From Alphaproteobacteria bacterium (GTDB lineage: Bacteria > Pseudomonadota > Alphaproteobacteria > Caulobacterales > Aquidulcibacteraceae), in the NCBI GenBank assembly GCA_016124255.1, contig WGOB01000001.1, forward strand, positions 1 through 56,558: a stretch of DNA of 56,558 nucleotides, read 5' to 3'. The position numbers and the translations under genes were made by a program. Of the stretch, positions 24,161-31,121 are shown one piece after another. The first letter of the stretch is position 1; each line of letters starts with the position of its first letter. Below the pieces are notes generated by a model. The model saw only the letters and a program-made list of their open reading frames with translations. It was not told the DNA's origin and made no database searches.

Positions 24161-25341
24161 CACGCGGCGCTGTCGCGCGCAAGCGGCGCTTCGCGGGCGA
24201 GCGGGAGAAGGATGTGCTCCCCCAGCCAGCGCACGACGGGCGCAACGACGGCGTCGCCGAACAGGTGCAGCGCCGCAGTGCGATCGTCCGGAATCGGATG
24301 ATCGTCGCAAACGCCCATCAGACGGGCGGCTTCGCGGCCGTTAAAGAGGCGTGCGCGGACGCGGCCATCGCGGACTTCAATGAGAATCTGGCGGCTGGAG
24401 CCGCCCGCCGGCGTGCGCAGACAGCCGGCCACCCCGTCGAAACGGGCTTCGGCGCGTTGCACTTTTTCGCCGTTCTCTATGCGCATGCGCCGAAACACCG
24501 CGCCGATATGAACGCCCCCGGCGGCGCGCAGCGTAGTGAGCCGCGCCTGCTGCAGCGCGCTCATCTGGCCGATGAGCTTGGCGGTCTCCGCCTCGCTGCG
24601 CCACGCGGTTTCGCGCGCGTCGACCATGTCGGCAAGCGCGGTGTTGCGCAGCGGCGGGAGAGGAAGGCGCCACCAGATCATCTTGCGCTGCAGGGAGGCG
24701 GGAAGGCGCGCGACCGCGGCGCGTACGCCGTCGCTATGAAACGGCGCGGCCGGCTGGAGGCCTGAAAGCCCCTCATGGCGCGCCTGGGTCGCGATCACGA
24801 ACAGGCGCCGGCGCGATTGCGGCACGAAATGCGCCGCATCGATCTCCAGCGCGCCGCAGCGATAGCCAAGGTCGTCGAGCGCCGCGATCAGCCGCTCGAA
24901 ATCAGCGCCGCGCCGCGACGTGAGCAGGCCAACGACGTTTTCCAGACAGATCGTGCGCGGCGCGCGGCCCTCGTCGGCCAGATCGCGCATCAGCCGGTGA
25001 AACCCCCAGAAGGCGCCGGAGCGCGGGGCGTCGAGACCGGCGCGGGCGCCGGCGAGGGAGAGGTCCTGGCAGGGGAAGCTCGCCCACGCGAGGGCGGCGC
25101 GGCCGGGCAGGGCTGCGGCAGGGAGCGCTTCCACGTCGCCGACGACGAGGTGGTCATCGCCGAACGCGCGGGCGTAGGCGGCGGCTTTCGCCGGGTCGTG
25201 ATCGTTGGCGAAGACGCAGGTGAAACCGGGCTCGAGCCCCAGCCGGGCGAGGCCGCCGCCGGCGAAGAATTCATAGAACGGAAAGGCCTGGGCGCGCGCC
25301 ATGGCGCCACGATGCGCGGGAGTCGGGGGCGGGGCAAACAT
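24160..25341 (-). CDS. DNA (cytosine-5-)-methyltransferase, Dcm type
   Basis: Transfers methyl from SAM to cytosine C5 in a specific DNA site. 393 aa from ATG 25341; ATG 25302 (MARAQAFPF) would give 380 aa and starts closer to motif I. Motif I FFAGGG (25-30), motif IV with catalytic Cys91 in FPCQDLS, motif VI ENVVG (134-138), motif VIII QSRRRLF (175-181), and motif X GDAVV (362-366). The target-recognition region (about 210-320) is not one I can assign to a sequence. No restriction endonuclease gene accompanies it; only Vsr follows. The pair may be a solitary epigenetic methylase with its repair partner, or the remains of a restriction-modification system. Confidence 0.93.
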   Translation of the reverse strand: MFAPPPTPAHRGAMARAQAFPFYEFFAGGGLARLGLEPGFTCVFANDHDPAKAAAYARAFGDDHLVVGDVEALPAAALPGRAALAWASFPCQDLSLAGARAGLDAPRSGAFWGFHRLMRDLADEGRAPRTICLENVVGLLTSRRGADFERLIAALDDLGYRCGALEIDAAHFVPQSRRRLFVIATQARHEGLSGLQPAAPFHSDGVRAAVARLPASLQRKMIWWRLPLPPLRNTALADMVDARETAWRSEAETAKLIGQMSALQQARLTTLRAAGGVHIGAVFRRMRIENGEKVQRAEARFDGVAGCLRTPAGGSSRQILIEVRDGRVRARLFNGREAARLMGVCDDHPIPDDRTAALHLFGDAVVAPVVRWLGEHILLPLAREAPLARDSAA

Positions 25342-25434
25342 GGCAATGCGCCATAGGCTAAGGAATCGTCATGCTTTATGCTGCGCCCGCGGCGGCTGGT
25401 TGGGATTGATGGGCCGGCGAGGAGGTAAGGGGCC

Positions 25435-26313
25435 ATGACGCGCGCATTGGCGACGCCGATTCGGACGGCTGCGGCCGCGCTGGCCGTAAGCGCATTGCTG
25501 GCCGGCGCGGGCTGCCAGCGCGAGGAAAGCGCCGAGACGGCCGGAACCGAAAGCGCCGAAACCGTCGGCGACGACAAGCACGCCGCGCAGGCGGACGAGG
25601 CGCTGCGCGCGCTCGGCGGCGCCGCCAGCGCGGAGCAGCGCGCGCTCTATCGCGGCGATTTCACAGCCTCGGGCGATCTGGAAGGCGTGGGCGACGGCGA
25701 AGGCGCCTGGCAGCTGCAGCTTTCGTCCGAATACGCCCATTTCGTGCGGCCAGGGCTGCAGGACGAACTCAACCGCGCCGATCAGCGCCAGTACCGCGCC
25801 CAGGGCATGCATGTGCGCGCCGGGCCGCTGGCGATCACGGTGAAGGCCGAGGCGTGCCCGCTGAGCAACGGCGAAACGCTGCCCTATTCCGCCAGCGTGT
25901 TGTTCGAGGGCGTGTCCTACCAGGGCTGCGCCGCGTCCGGGATCTCCGAGGGCGGCGGGCCGACCTGGGCGGCGCTTCTGCCGCAATTGATCCCCGCGAT
26001 CGACGCCTGCCTGGAGCGGGCGCAGAACCGCCCGGCGCGGGTGACGCTGGCGAGCGTCATCGCCGACGACCAGACCGGGGTGCGCATCCGCGAGGCCGAC
26101 GGCGGGCGCTACGGCTGCAGCGTCGGGACCGGCGACGGGCGCGTCATCGCCTATGACCCGCTGCTCGATTCGGACCGTCTTCTCGGCGAAGGCGATCCCG
26201 AATTCGTCCGTGCGCCGAACGAGCCCCCGACGTCGAGCCGCTGCCGAACCGTGACCGAAGCGATGGGCGGCGAGGGCGAGGTGATCGGCTGGCTGGTGCG
26301 GCGCAGCTGCTGA
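25435..26313 (+). CDS. Lipoprotein with COG3650-like domain, function unknown
   Basis: 292 aa. The signal peptide ends at the lipobox LAGAGC; the mature protein starts with an acidic Glu/Thr-rich stretch. The central domain (about 70-165) reads FTASGDLEGVGDGEGAWQLQ, then AEACPLSNGETLPYSASV and YQGCA. Spacing of the two Cys and the G-E-x-x-P element matches domain 2 of the lipoprotein at 20183-20998, which suggests a shared fold. The C-terminal third (about 175-290) has two further Cys (YGCSVG, SSRCRTV). GAGGAGGTAAGGGG lies before the ATG. Probably envelope-located; function unknown. Confidence 0.72.
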   Translation: MTRALATPIRTAAAALAVSALLAGAGCQREESAETAGTESAETVGDDKHAAQADEALRALGGAASAEQRALYRGDFTASGDLEGVGDGEGAWQLQLSSEYAHFVRPGLQDELNRADQRQYRAQGMHVRAGPLAITVKAEACPLSNGETLPYSASVLFEGVSYQGCAASGISEGGGPTWAALLPQLIPAIDACLERAQNRPARVTLASVIADDQTGVRIREADGGRYGCSVGTGDGRVIAYDPLLDSDRLLGEGDPEFVRAPNEPPTSSRCRTVTEAMGGEGEVIGWLVRRSC

Positions 26314-26367
26314 AGCCGGGCGCGGCGTTCAATCGGCGTCAATGAATTTACGGCAAGCCGCGCAGGC

Positions 26368-26841
26368 ATGGGGCGGCGTGCGTTCACCCTTTGCATCATG
26401 ACGGCCGGAGCAGCGCTGCTCGCGGGCTGCGGCGCCGGCGCGCCGAAAGAACTCAATGGATTGTGGGCGAGCGGGCCCGCGGCGTGCGAGGCGGGGCTCG
26501 GCGTGCGGTTCAGCGACGGCGCGGTGTCCGCCCATGTCGACGGCGCCGAGCAGGTGCTGCTGGAAGCGCCGCGCTACGACCTTGAACGCCGCGGCACGCG
26601 CGTGCGCGTGCGGATCGACTATGCGCCGCCAGGCGGGCGTCGAGCCTCGCCGGTGCGCGGGGTGCTGGTGCTGGAGCGCGGCGACGACGGCTGGCTCAAT
26701 GCGGTGACGCACAGGCTGGAGGATTCGCGCACCGGCGGCGTGCAGATGCGGCTGCGCGACGACGCGATGGCGCGCATCTTCCGCCTGCGCCCATGCGGCG
26801 AGGACGCCTGGATCGAAGGCCTGCGGGGGCGTCAGCGCTAA
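26368..26841 (+). CDS. Small lipoprotein of unknown function
   Basis: 157 aa. The signal peptide MGRRAFTLCIMTAGAALLAG leads to lipobox LLAGC. The mature part is beta-rich (LNGLWASGPAACEAGLGVRF, then ARVRVRIDY-type strands) with three Cys, compatible with a small lipocalin- or META-like barrel, but no family is recognised. It follows another lipoprotein gene by 54 nt and may share its transcript. ATG 26398 is an alternative start but would leave a poor n-region. Confidence 0.6.
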   Translation: MGRRAFTLCIMTAGAALLAGCGAGAPKELNGLWASGPAACEAGLGVRFSDGAVSAHVDGAEQVLLEAPRYDLERRGTRVRVRIDYAPPGGRRASPVRGVLVLERGDDGWLNAVTHRLEDSRTGGVQMRLRDDAMARIFRLRPCGEDAWIEGLRGRQR

Positions 26842-26842
26842 G

Positions 26843-27442
26843 TCAGCCCGTGTCGCGCCGCGCGGCGTCGATCAGCGCTGCCGCCGCGGCGATGGCGCCC
26901 GGGGCGTGGGGACCGTAGCGGCCGAGCGCGGCGCGCGCGCGGGACGCCGATGTCGTCCGTGTCCGGAACGTCTGGGCGAGACGCGCGATCCAGCGTTCGG
27001 GGCGGGCAAGGACGCGCGCAATCGCTTCCATGCGCTTGGCGAGGGGATAGCGATGGAAGATTGTCGCCGGCGCTGCGCGCACAGCGCGGCGGCGCGGGCG
27101 CGCCGGCGAAGCAAGCACGCGGAACGCGACGCCCCGCCAGGCTGAAGAATCTTCGCCGGGCCAGCGCGGCGCAGCGATCGTGCGGCGCGGACGCCGCTTC
27201 GGCACCGAGGCCGGCCGCGGCGGTCCCTGATCGGCAAGCGCCATCAGCATAAGCGTTGCGCGCACGAGCCGCTCCAGCGGACGCAGATGCGCCAGCACGT
27301 CGTTGCGCTCGTCGCGCGAAAGCGCGCCGCGCTGCCGCAGGAACGCGAACGGCGACCCGAACAGCCCGCGCAGCCAAGACAAGCGGTCGATGGCGGCGGA
27401 CCAGAGATCGGACGAGAGATCGGAGAGGGAAACGGGCGCCAT
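26843..27442 (-). CDS. Hypothetical basic protein
   Basis: 199 aa, rich in Arg and Ala, no signal peptide. It begins MAPVSLSDLSSDLWSAAIDR and LSWLRGLFG, followed by helical segments (LRPLERLVRATLMLMALADQ), a basic low-complexity centre, and LARPERWIARLAQTF near the C-terminus. It resembles alphaproteobacterial hypothetical proteins with the same WLRG and ARPERW elements, as I recall them. The start at 27442 excludes the terminator array upstream; earlier in-frame codons only read through those repeats. It overlaps nothing and converges on the lipoprotein gene with a 1-nt gap. Confidence 0.6.
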   Translation of the reverse strand: MAPVSLSDLSSDLWSAAIDRLSWLRGLFGSPFAFLRQRGALSRDERNDVLAHLRPLERLVRATLMLMALADQGPPRPASVPKRRPRRTIAAPRWPGEDSSAWRGVAFRVLASPARPRRRAVRAAPATIFHRYPLAKRMEAIARVLARPERWIARLAQTFRTRTTSASRARAALGRYGPHAPGAIAAAAALIDAARRDTG

Positions 27443-27497
27443 CAGCCGCGCCAGTATCGCGCGGCCTAGCCCCGGTCGGATTCCGCGCCGCCGCTCC

Positions 27498-27684
27498 AAC
27501 AAAGAAAAAGGCCCCCGCACAGGGCGTGGGCCGGAAACAAAGAAGAAGGCCCCCGCACAGGGCGGGGCCGGAAACAAAGAAGAAGGCCCCCGCACAGGGC
27601 GGGGCCGGAAACAAAGAAAAAGGCCCCCGCACAGAGCGGGGCCGGAAACAAAGAAAAAGGCCCCCGCATAGAGCGGGGGCCGGA
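27498..27684 (-). repeat. Five tandem copies of a 37-38 bp intrinsic terminator unit
   Basis: Contiguous units begin at 27498, 27536, 27573, 27610 and 27647. Each reads, on the minus strand, GGCC or similar, CCCCGC-CCTGT-GCGGGG, GCC, then TTTTTCTTTG or TTCTTCTTTG: a GC hairpin followed by a T-rich tract. All five therefore function, if at all, for minus-strand transcripts, that is, for the small secreted-protein gene at 27742-28092. Copies differ at a few positions (CACAGGG, CACAGAG, CATAGAG). There are no spacers between units, so this is not a CRISPR. Confidence 0.88.
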
Positions 27685-27741
27685 AAGAGGCGGCGCGCTC
27701 GGGAGACCGCGCCGTCATGGCAAACGCAGATCAGCAGGCGA

Positions 27742-28092
27742 TCAGTTCTGCGCTTGTTGGGTGCGCGCCGCGGCCCGGGCTGCGGCCGACGATGCGTTGC
27801 ATTCGGCCAGCTGCTCTGCGGAGAGCTGGTTGTCTTCCGCGCCGTAGGTCGTCAGCGCGCCGACTTCGCGCACGAGCGCGCGGCAGGCGCTGACCGAGAC
27901 GCCGTGGCGGGGCGCCGCGCGGCAGACGTCGCCTTCGCACGTCCACAGCGTGGAGCGGGCGATGACGCGGGATTCCTGCGTCGGCGCCTGGAGCTGGGCG
28001 GTGAAGACGTCACGCGCCTGGGCGACGCCGGTGAAGGCCGCGCCGAGAACCAGGGCCGCGACGAGGGAACGGGAGAATGACGCGAGTTTCAT
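27742..28092 (-). CDS. Small secreted cysteine protein (resembles CC_3452 family)
   Basis: 116 aa with a signal peptide (MKLASFSRSLVAALVLGAAF, cleavage after AQA). The mature domain has the pattern LWTCEGDVCRAAP, SACRALVREVGALTTYG and LSAEQLAECN, four conserved Cys likely forming two disulphides. This order matches small periplasmic proteins annotated as CC_3452 family in Caulobacterales; no function is known for them. AAGGAG lies 7 nt before the ATG. The promoter candidate is at 28142-28169, and the five-terminator array begins 57 nt after the stop, so this short gene has unusually heavy transcription stop signals. Confidence 0.72.
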   Translation of the reverse strand: MKLASFSRSLVAALVLGAAFTGVAQARDVFTAQLQAPTQESRVIARSTLWTCEGDVCRAAPRHGVSVSACRALVREVGALTTYGAEDNQLSAEQLAECNASSAAARAAARTQQAQN

Positions 28093-28404
28093 GAGACGCT
28101 CCTTGAAAAGTTGACGCTGCCGTCACACACACACGAACACCACCATACAGACCCGCGAAACGCTGACAAGAGATAATTGAAGATTTTATCCAATGTTCAT
28201 CGTTGTCGCTTCTGGGCCCTGATGGACCTCCCGGACGGCCCGGCGGAGGCGGTGCTGTGATAGAGCCGGGGGCGCGGCGCGGCTCGCTGGAAGCGGAGAA
28301 ATCCGCATCGCTTTCGAAATCGGCGAAAGACTTCCGGAAACGGCGAGCCATGGGCTGAACAAGCACTCTTGGCGGCGCCCGGCTTGACGCGCATTGCTGC
28401 GGCC
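28093..28404. other. 312-nt divergent intergenic region
   Basis: Separates the small secreted-protein gene (minus) from the AraC regulator (plus). The half nearer the secreted-protein gene is locally AT-rich (28150-28200) and holds its likely promoter. The other half contains an open frame on the minus strand starting at 28351, which has no ribosome site and a low-complexity Pro/Gly composition. I see no gene here. Confidence 0.5.
28142..28169 (-). promoter_or_regulatory. Possible sigma70-type promoter of the small secreted-protein gene
   Basis: On the minus strand TTGTCA (28169-28164), 16-nt spacer, TATGGT (28147-28142), about 50 nt before the start codon, in the most AT-rich patch of this region. 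By-eye match. Confidence 0.4.
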
Positions 28405-29454
28405 ATGCCGGAGACGATCGAACTAGCCGTCCGGGGGATCGCGATCGGCGCGGTCCTGGCGATCGGGGCGACCCTCGTACGCTCCGCCCCGACGCCGCGC
28501 GTCCGGATCGTCGGCGCCGCCTTTGCGCTCTCCACGGCCTGCTACGCAATCACCGCATCGCAGACGCTGCGCGCCGCGCTCAGCCCGGCGGAGCCGATCA
28601 TCTTTCTGCTGTCGTGCTGCGGGGTGGCGTTCTTCTGGCTGTTCGTACAGGTGCTGTTCGAGGATGGCGGGCGCTGGCGCGCGATCGAAGCGGCGCCGTT
28701 TGCGGTGCTGATTCCGCTGGCGCTGGCGGGGGCCTGGTCGCCGCCGGCCGCAGCGCGGCAAGTGTGGGTCGTGCACAACGCCGCGGAAATCGTGGTCGCC
28801 GCGCACGCCGCCTTGACGATCCTGCGCGGCGCGCCGGGCGATCTGGTTGCGGCGCGGCGGCGCCTGCGCGGTCCGTTCTTCGTGGCGACATGTCTTTATT
28901 CCGCGCTGCTGTCGGTGGGAGAGATCGCGGCGCTGAGCGCGCCTGGCCCGCTCGACGGCGACATGCGCGACGCGCTGGCGCTGGCCGCGTTTTGTCTGGC
29001 GGGGGCGGGCGCGTTTCTGCAGCCGCGCGCGAGCCTCTTCGGCGCGGCGCCGCTGCGCCCGGCCGAAGCGGGTCTCGTCGCGGCGGCGGATCATGCGCCG
29101 CTGACGCGTCTGGCCGAGATCATCGATGCGCAGGAGGGCTGGCGCCGCGAAGGGCTGACCATCGGCGCGCTGGCCGATGAGGTGGGCGTGCCGGAGCATC
29201 GGCTGCGTCGGCTGATCAACGATCAGCTCGGGCACCGCAATTTTGCCGACTATCTCAATGCGCGCCGCATCGAGGCGGCGAAGCGCGCGCTGAGCGATCG
29301 CGCAGCGCCCGTCGCGTCGATCTCGGCGCTGGCGTTCAGCCTGGGATTCGGATCGCTCGGGCCCTTCAATCGCGCCTTCAAGGAGGCGACGGGGCTGACG
29401 CCGTCCGCATGGCGCGCGCAGGCGCTCTCGCCGAATCCGGAAATCCCTGCCTGA
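28405..29454 (+). CDS. AraC-family regulator with membrane-embedded N-terminus
   Basis: 349 aa. Six or seven hydrophobic segments (about 5-210; for example ELAVRGIAIGAVLAIGATLV and EPIIFLLSCCGVAFFWLFVQ) are followed by a C-terminal AraC DNA-binding domain (about 245-345): LADEVGVPEHRLRRLINDQL, then ARRIEAAKRAL, ISALAFSLGFGSLGPFNRAF. Membrane-bound AraC proteins of this shape are typically next to fatty acid hydroxylase genes, as here, and probably sense a membrane or lipid signal. ATG 28405 is chosen; a TTG at 28369 is possible. The hydroxylase gene starts 97 nt downstream. Confidence 0.85.
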   Translation: MPETIELAVRGIAIGAVLAIGATLVRSAPTPRVRIVGAAFALSTACYAITASQTLRAALSPAEPIIFLLSCCGVAFFWLFVQVLFEDGGRWRAIEAAPFAVLIPLALAGAWSPPAAARQVWVVHNAAEIVVAAHAALTILRGAPGDLVAARRRLRGPFFVATCLYSALLSVGEIAALSAPGPLDGDMRDALALAAFCLAGAGAFLQPRASLFGAAPLRPAEAGLVAAADHAPLTRLAEIIDAQEGWRREGLTIGALADEVGVPEHRLRRLINDQLGHRNFADYLNARRIEAAKRALSDRAAPVASISALAFSLGFGSLGPFNRAFKEATGLTPSAWRAQALSPNPEIPA

Positions 29455-29550
29455 TTTCGAAAACGACGCATGTCGAGCCGGGATCGGCGAGACGCGCCGC
29501 GCGCCGGTTTGCACGCTCCCAGCGAACGCAATCGCATCAGGAGCGCGTCG

Positions 29551-30375
29551 ATGCAGGATATCCTTCAAACCGCGACCACCGCCGGGCTCGAATGGCTCGG
29601 CAATTTTCGCGTCGACCTGACGCGCTACATGCTGGCGGCGCCGCTGGCGTGGCTGGTGATCTGCGTGGCGCTCGCGATCCCGCTGGCCGGGCGCAAGATC
29701 AGGCCGGAGAAACCGCCGGCGCGACAGATGTTGATCGAGTTCGGCGCTTCGGTGCGCTCGGTGGCGGTGTTCTCCACGGTTGCGCTTTCGACGTTCGCGA
29801 TGGAGCGCACGGGCTGGATCAACCCGCCGGAGATTCACGGCGCGGCCGGATGGGCGGTGGCGGGGGCGCTGCTGATCGCCATGATGATCGCGCACGATGC
29901 GTTCTTCTATTGGTCGCACCGGCTGATGCATCGGCCGGCGCTGTTCCGCGTTTTTCACCGCCGGCATCACCGCTCGAACAACCCCACGCCCTTCACCGCC
30001 TATAGCTTCGATCTGGCGGAGGCGGCGGTGCAGGCGGTGTTCGTGCCGCTCTGGGTGTTGATCGTGCCGACGCCCTGGGCGGTGACGGGAATCTTCATGC
30101 TTCACCAGATCGCGCGCAACGTGATCGGCCATTGCGGCTACGAACTCTTCCCGGCGCGGCGCGACGGGCGCCCGCTGTTTGACTGGCTGACGAGCGTGAC
30201 CCACCACGACCTGCATCACGGCGAGGCGGGGTGGAATTACGGGCTCTACTTCACCTGGTGGGATCGCTGGATGGGGACCGAGCACCCCGAATACCACGCG
30301 CGGTATGCGGCGGCGGTGCGGAAGGCGCGGCGTCCTGCGCCCGCGCACGCGGGGGAGCTGTCACGCGAAGCGTGA
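29551..30375 (+). CDS. Fatty acid hydroxylase superfamily (sterol desaturase-like) protein
   Basis: Integral membrane di-iron oxygenase of the sterol desaturase/C-5 hydroxylase superfamily, 274 aa. Hydrophobic helices at about 30-50, 70-90, 105-125 and 155-185. The eight-His metal site is visible: HDAFFYWSHRLMH, HRRHHRSNN and THHDLHHGE. It hydroxylates or desaturates a lipid; substrate not determinable. ATG 29551 with AGGAG 8 nt upstream. The last codons (GELSREA and the stop) lie inside a hairpin repeat at 30360-30376, so the repeat supplies the present C-terminus. Likely controlled by the AraC gene upstream. Confidence 0.87.
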   Translation: MQDILQTATTAGLEWLGNFRVDLTRYMLAAPLAWLVICVALAIPLAGRKIRPEKPPARQMLIEFGASVRSVAVFSTVALSTFAMERTGWINPPEIHGAAGWAVAGALLIAMMIAHDAFFYWSHRLMHRPALFRVFHRRHHRSNNPTPFTAYSFDLAEAAVQAVFVPLWVLIVPTPWAVTGIFMLHQIARNVIGHCGYELFPARRDGRPLFDWLTSVTHHDLHHGEAGWNYGLYFTWWDRWMGTEHPEYHARYAAAVRKARRPAPAHAGELSREA

Positions 30376-30455
30376 CGGAGGGGGCGATGGCGAGCGCTGA
30401 GGGCGGTGCGCCCCTCCGATCGCTTTGCGATCGCCTGACCCGCTTCGCGGGAGAG
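30346..30455. repeat. Composite REP-like element with three hairpins
   Basis: GTCACGC-GAA-GCGTGAC (30360-30376), GATCGC-TTT-GCGATC (30418-30432) and CCCGC-TTC-GCGGG (30439-30451), framed by GGGGGAG and GGGAGAGG. These belong to the C-rich/G-rich hairpin class also seen at 16196-16225 and 33208-33224. It lies between convergent genes, overlaps the 3' end of the hydroxylase gene, and may double as a transcription barrier. Confidence 0.7.
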
Positions 30456-30460
30456 GAACA

Positions 30461-31015
30461 CTACTCGCGGCGGCGATAGGTGAGGTCGTAGGTGGTGGTC
30501 CAGGTTTCGCCGTCGGGCGAGGATTCGCCGTGCTGGCGCACCGAGCCGTCGGGATTGGGCGTGAACGTCATCCGCTGGAACTGCGGCTCAGGCTGGCCAG
30601 GGCCGACGTCATTGGCCGCGACGAGCACCATCTGCCCTGCCTCGTTCAATCCGCCTTCGAAGCGCGTGATGTCGCCGGTGGAATCCATCCAGTATTGGAA
30701 CCACTTGCCGGCCGCGGCGTCGAACATGTTCAGGCTGCGCCCGGAATAGGGGGCCGTGAGGCTGCGAAAATGCTCGGTGATGACGCAGCCCTGATCTTCT
30801 GAGCCGATGCTGCTGGCGCCGGAGACAGCGTCGGCGCCGGTGCGGCGGACGTCCCATTCCCCGATCCAGAAATCGAAGCCGTGGTGCGCGGCGCTGGCGC
30901 ACGCGTCGGTGGGGACCTGCGGCGCGGCTGGGGGCTGTGCGCCGTCCTGCGCAGCGGCGGCGCCCGCGAGCGCCAGCGCAAACGCCGCGGCTGCCGCGGC
31001 GATAGTCTTGACCAT
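30461..31015 (-). CDS. Exported DUF1579-like protein
   Basis: 184 aa with a signal peptide (MVKTIAAAAAAFALALAGA, cleavage near AAA-QDG). The mature domain contains HHGFDFWIGEWDVRRTG (about 44-60), YSGRSLNMFDAAAGKWFQ and MDSTGDITRFEGG, a lipocalin-like beta pattern found in DUF1579-type proteins. A conserved F-W-I-G-E-W-D signature marks the first strand. Periplasmic location is inferred. It is divergent from the acyl-CoA dehydrogenase downstream (106-nt gap). Function unknown. Confidence 0.68.
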   Translation of the reverse strand: MVKTIAAAAAAFALALAGAAAAQDGAQPPAAPQVPTDACASAAHHGFDFWIGEWDVRRTGADAVSGASSIGSEDQGCVITEHFRSLTAPYSGRSLNMFDAAAGKWFQYWMDSTGDITRFEGGLNEAGQMVLVAANDVGPGQPEPQFQRMTFTPNPDGSVRQHGESSPDGETWTTTYDLTYRRRE

Positions 31016-31121
31016 GATCTCTCTCCTCTATGGAGTGGAGAAAAGCGCGCCGCCGCGATCAAGCGCGGATCGACGAACGACGCTGCGCGCACGGCAGGGC
31101 CCAACGTGCAGGGAGAGAGCG

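Noticed and set aside
27498-27684. CRISPR array
   Set aside because: Five 37-38 bp repeats are contiguous with no unique spacers and no cas genes nearby; the unit has a terminator structure.
27443-27718. N-terminal extension of the hypothetical gene (and similar frames) through the tandem repeats
   Set aside because: The residues are only translated repeats (AGAFFFVSGP-type units); no ribosome site, and the array is better explained as terminators.
28010-28549. Minus-strand open frame overlapping the divergent region and AraC start
   Set aside because: Pro/Gly/Arg-rich, no ribosome site, and it overlaps two better-supported genes.
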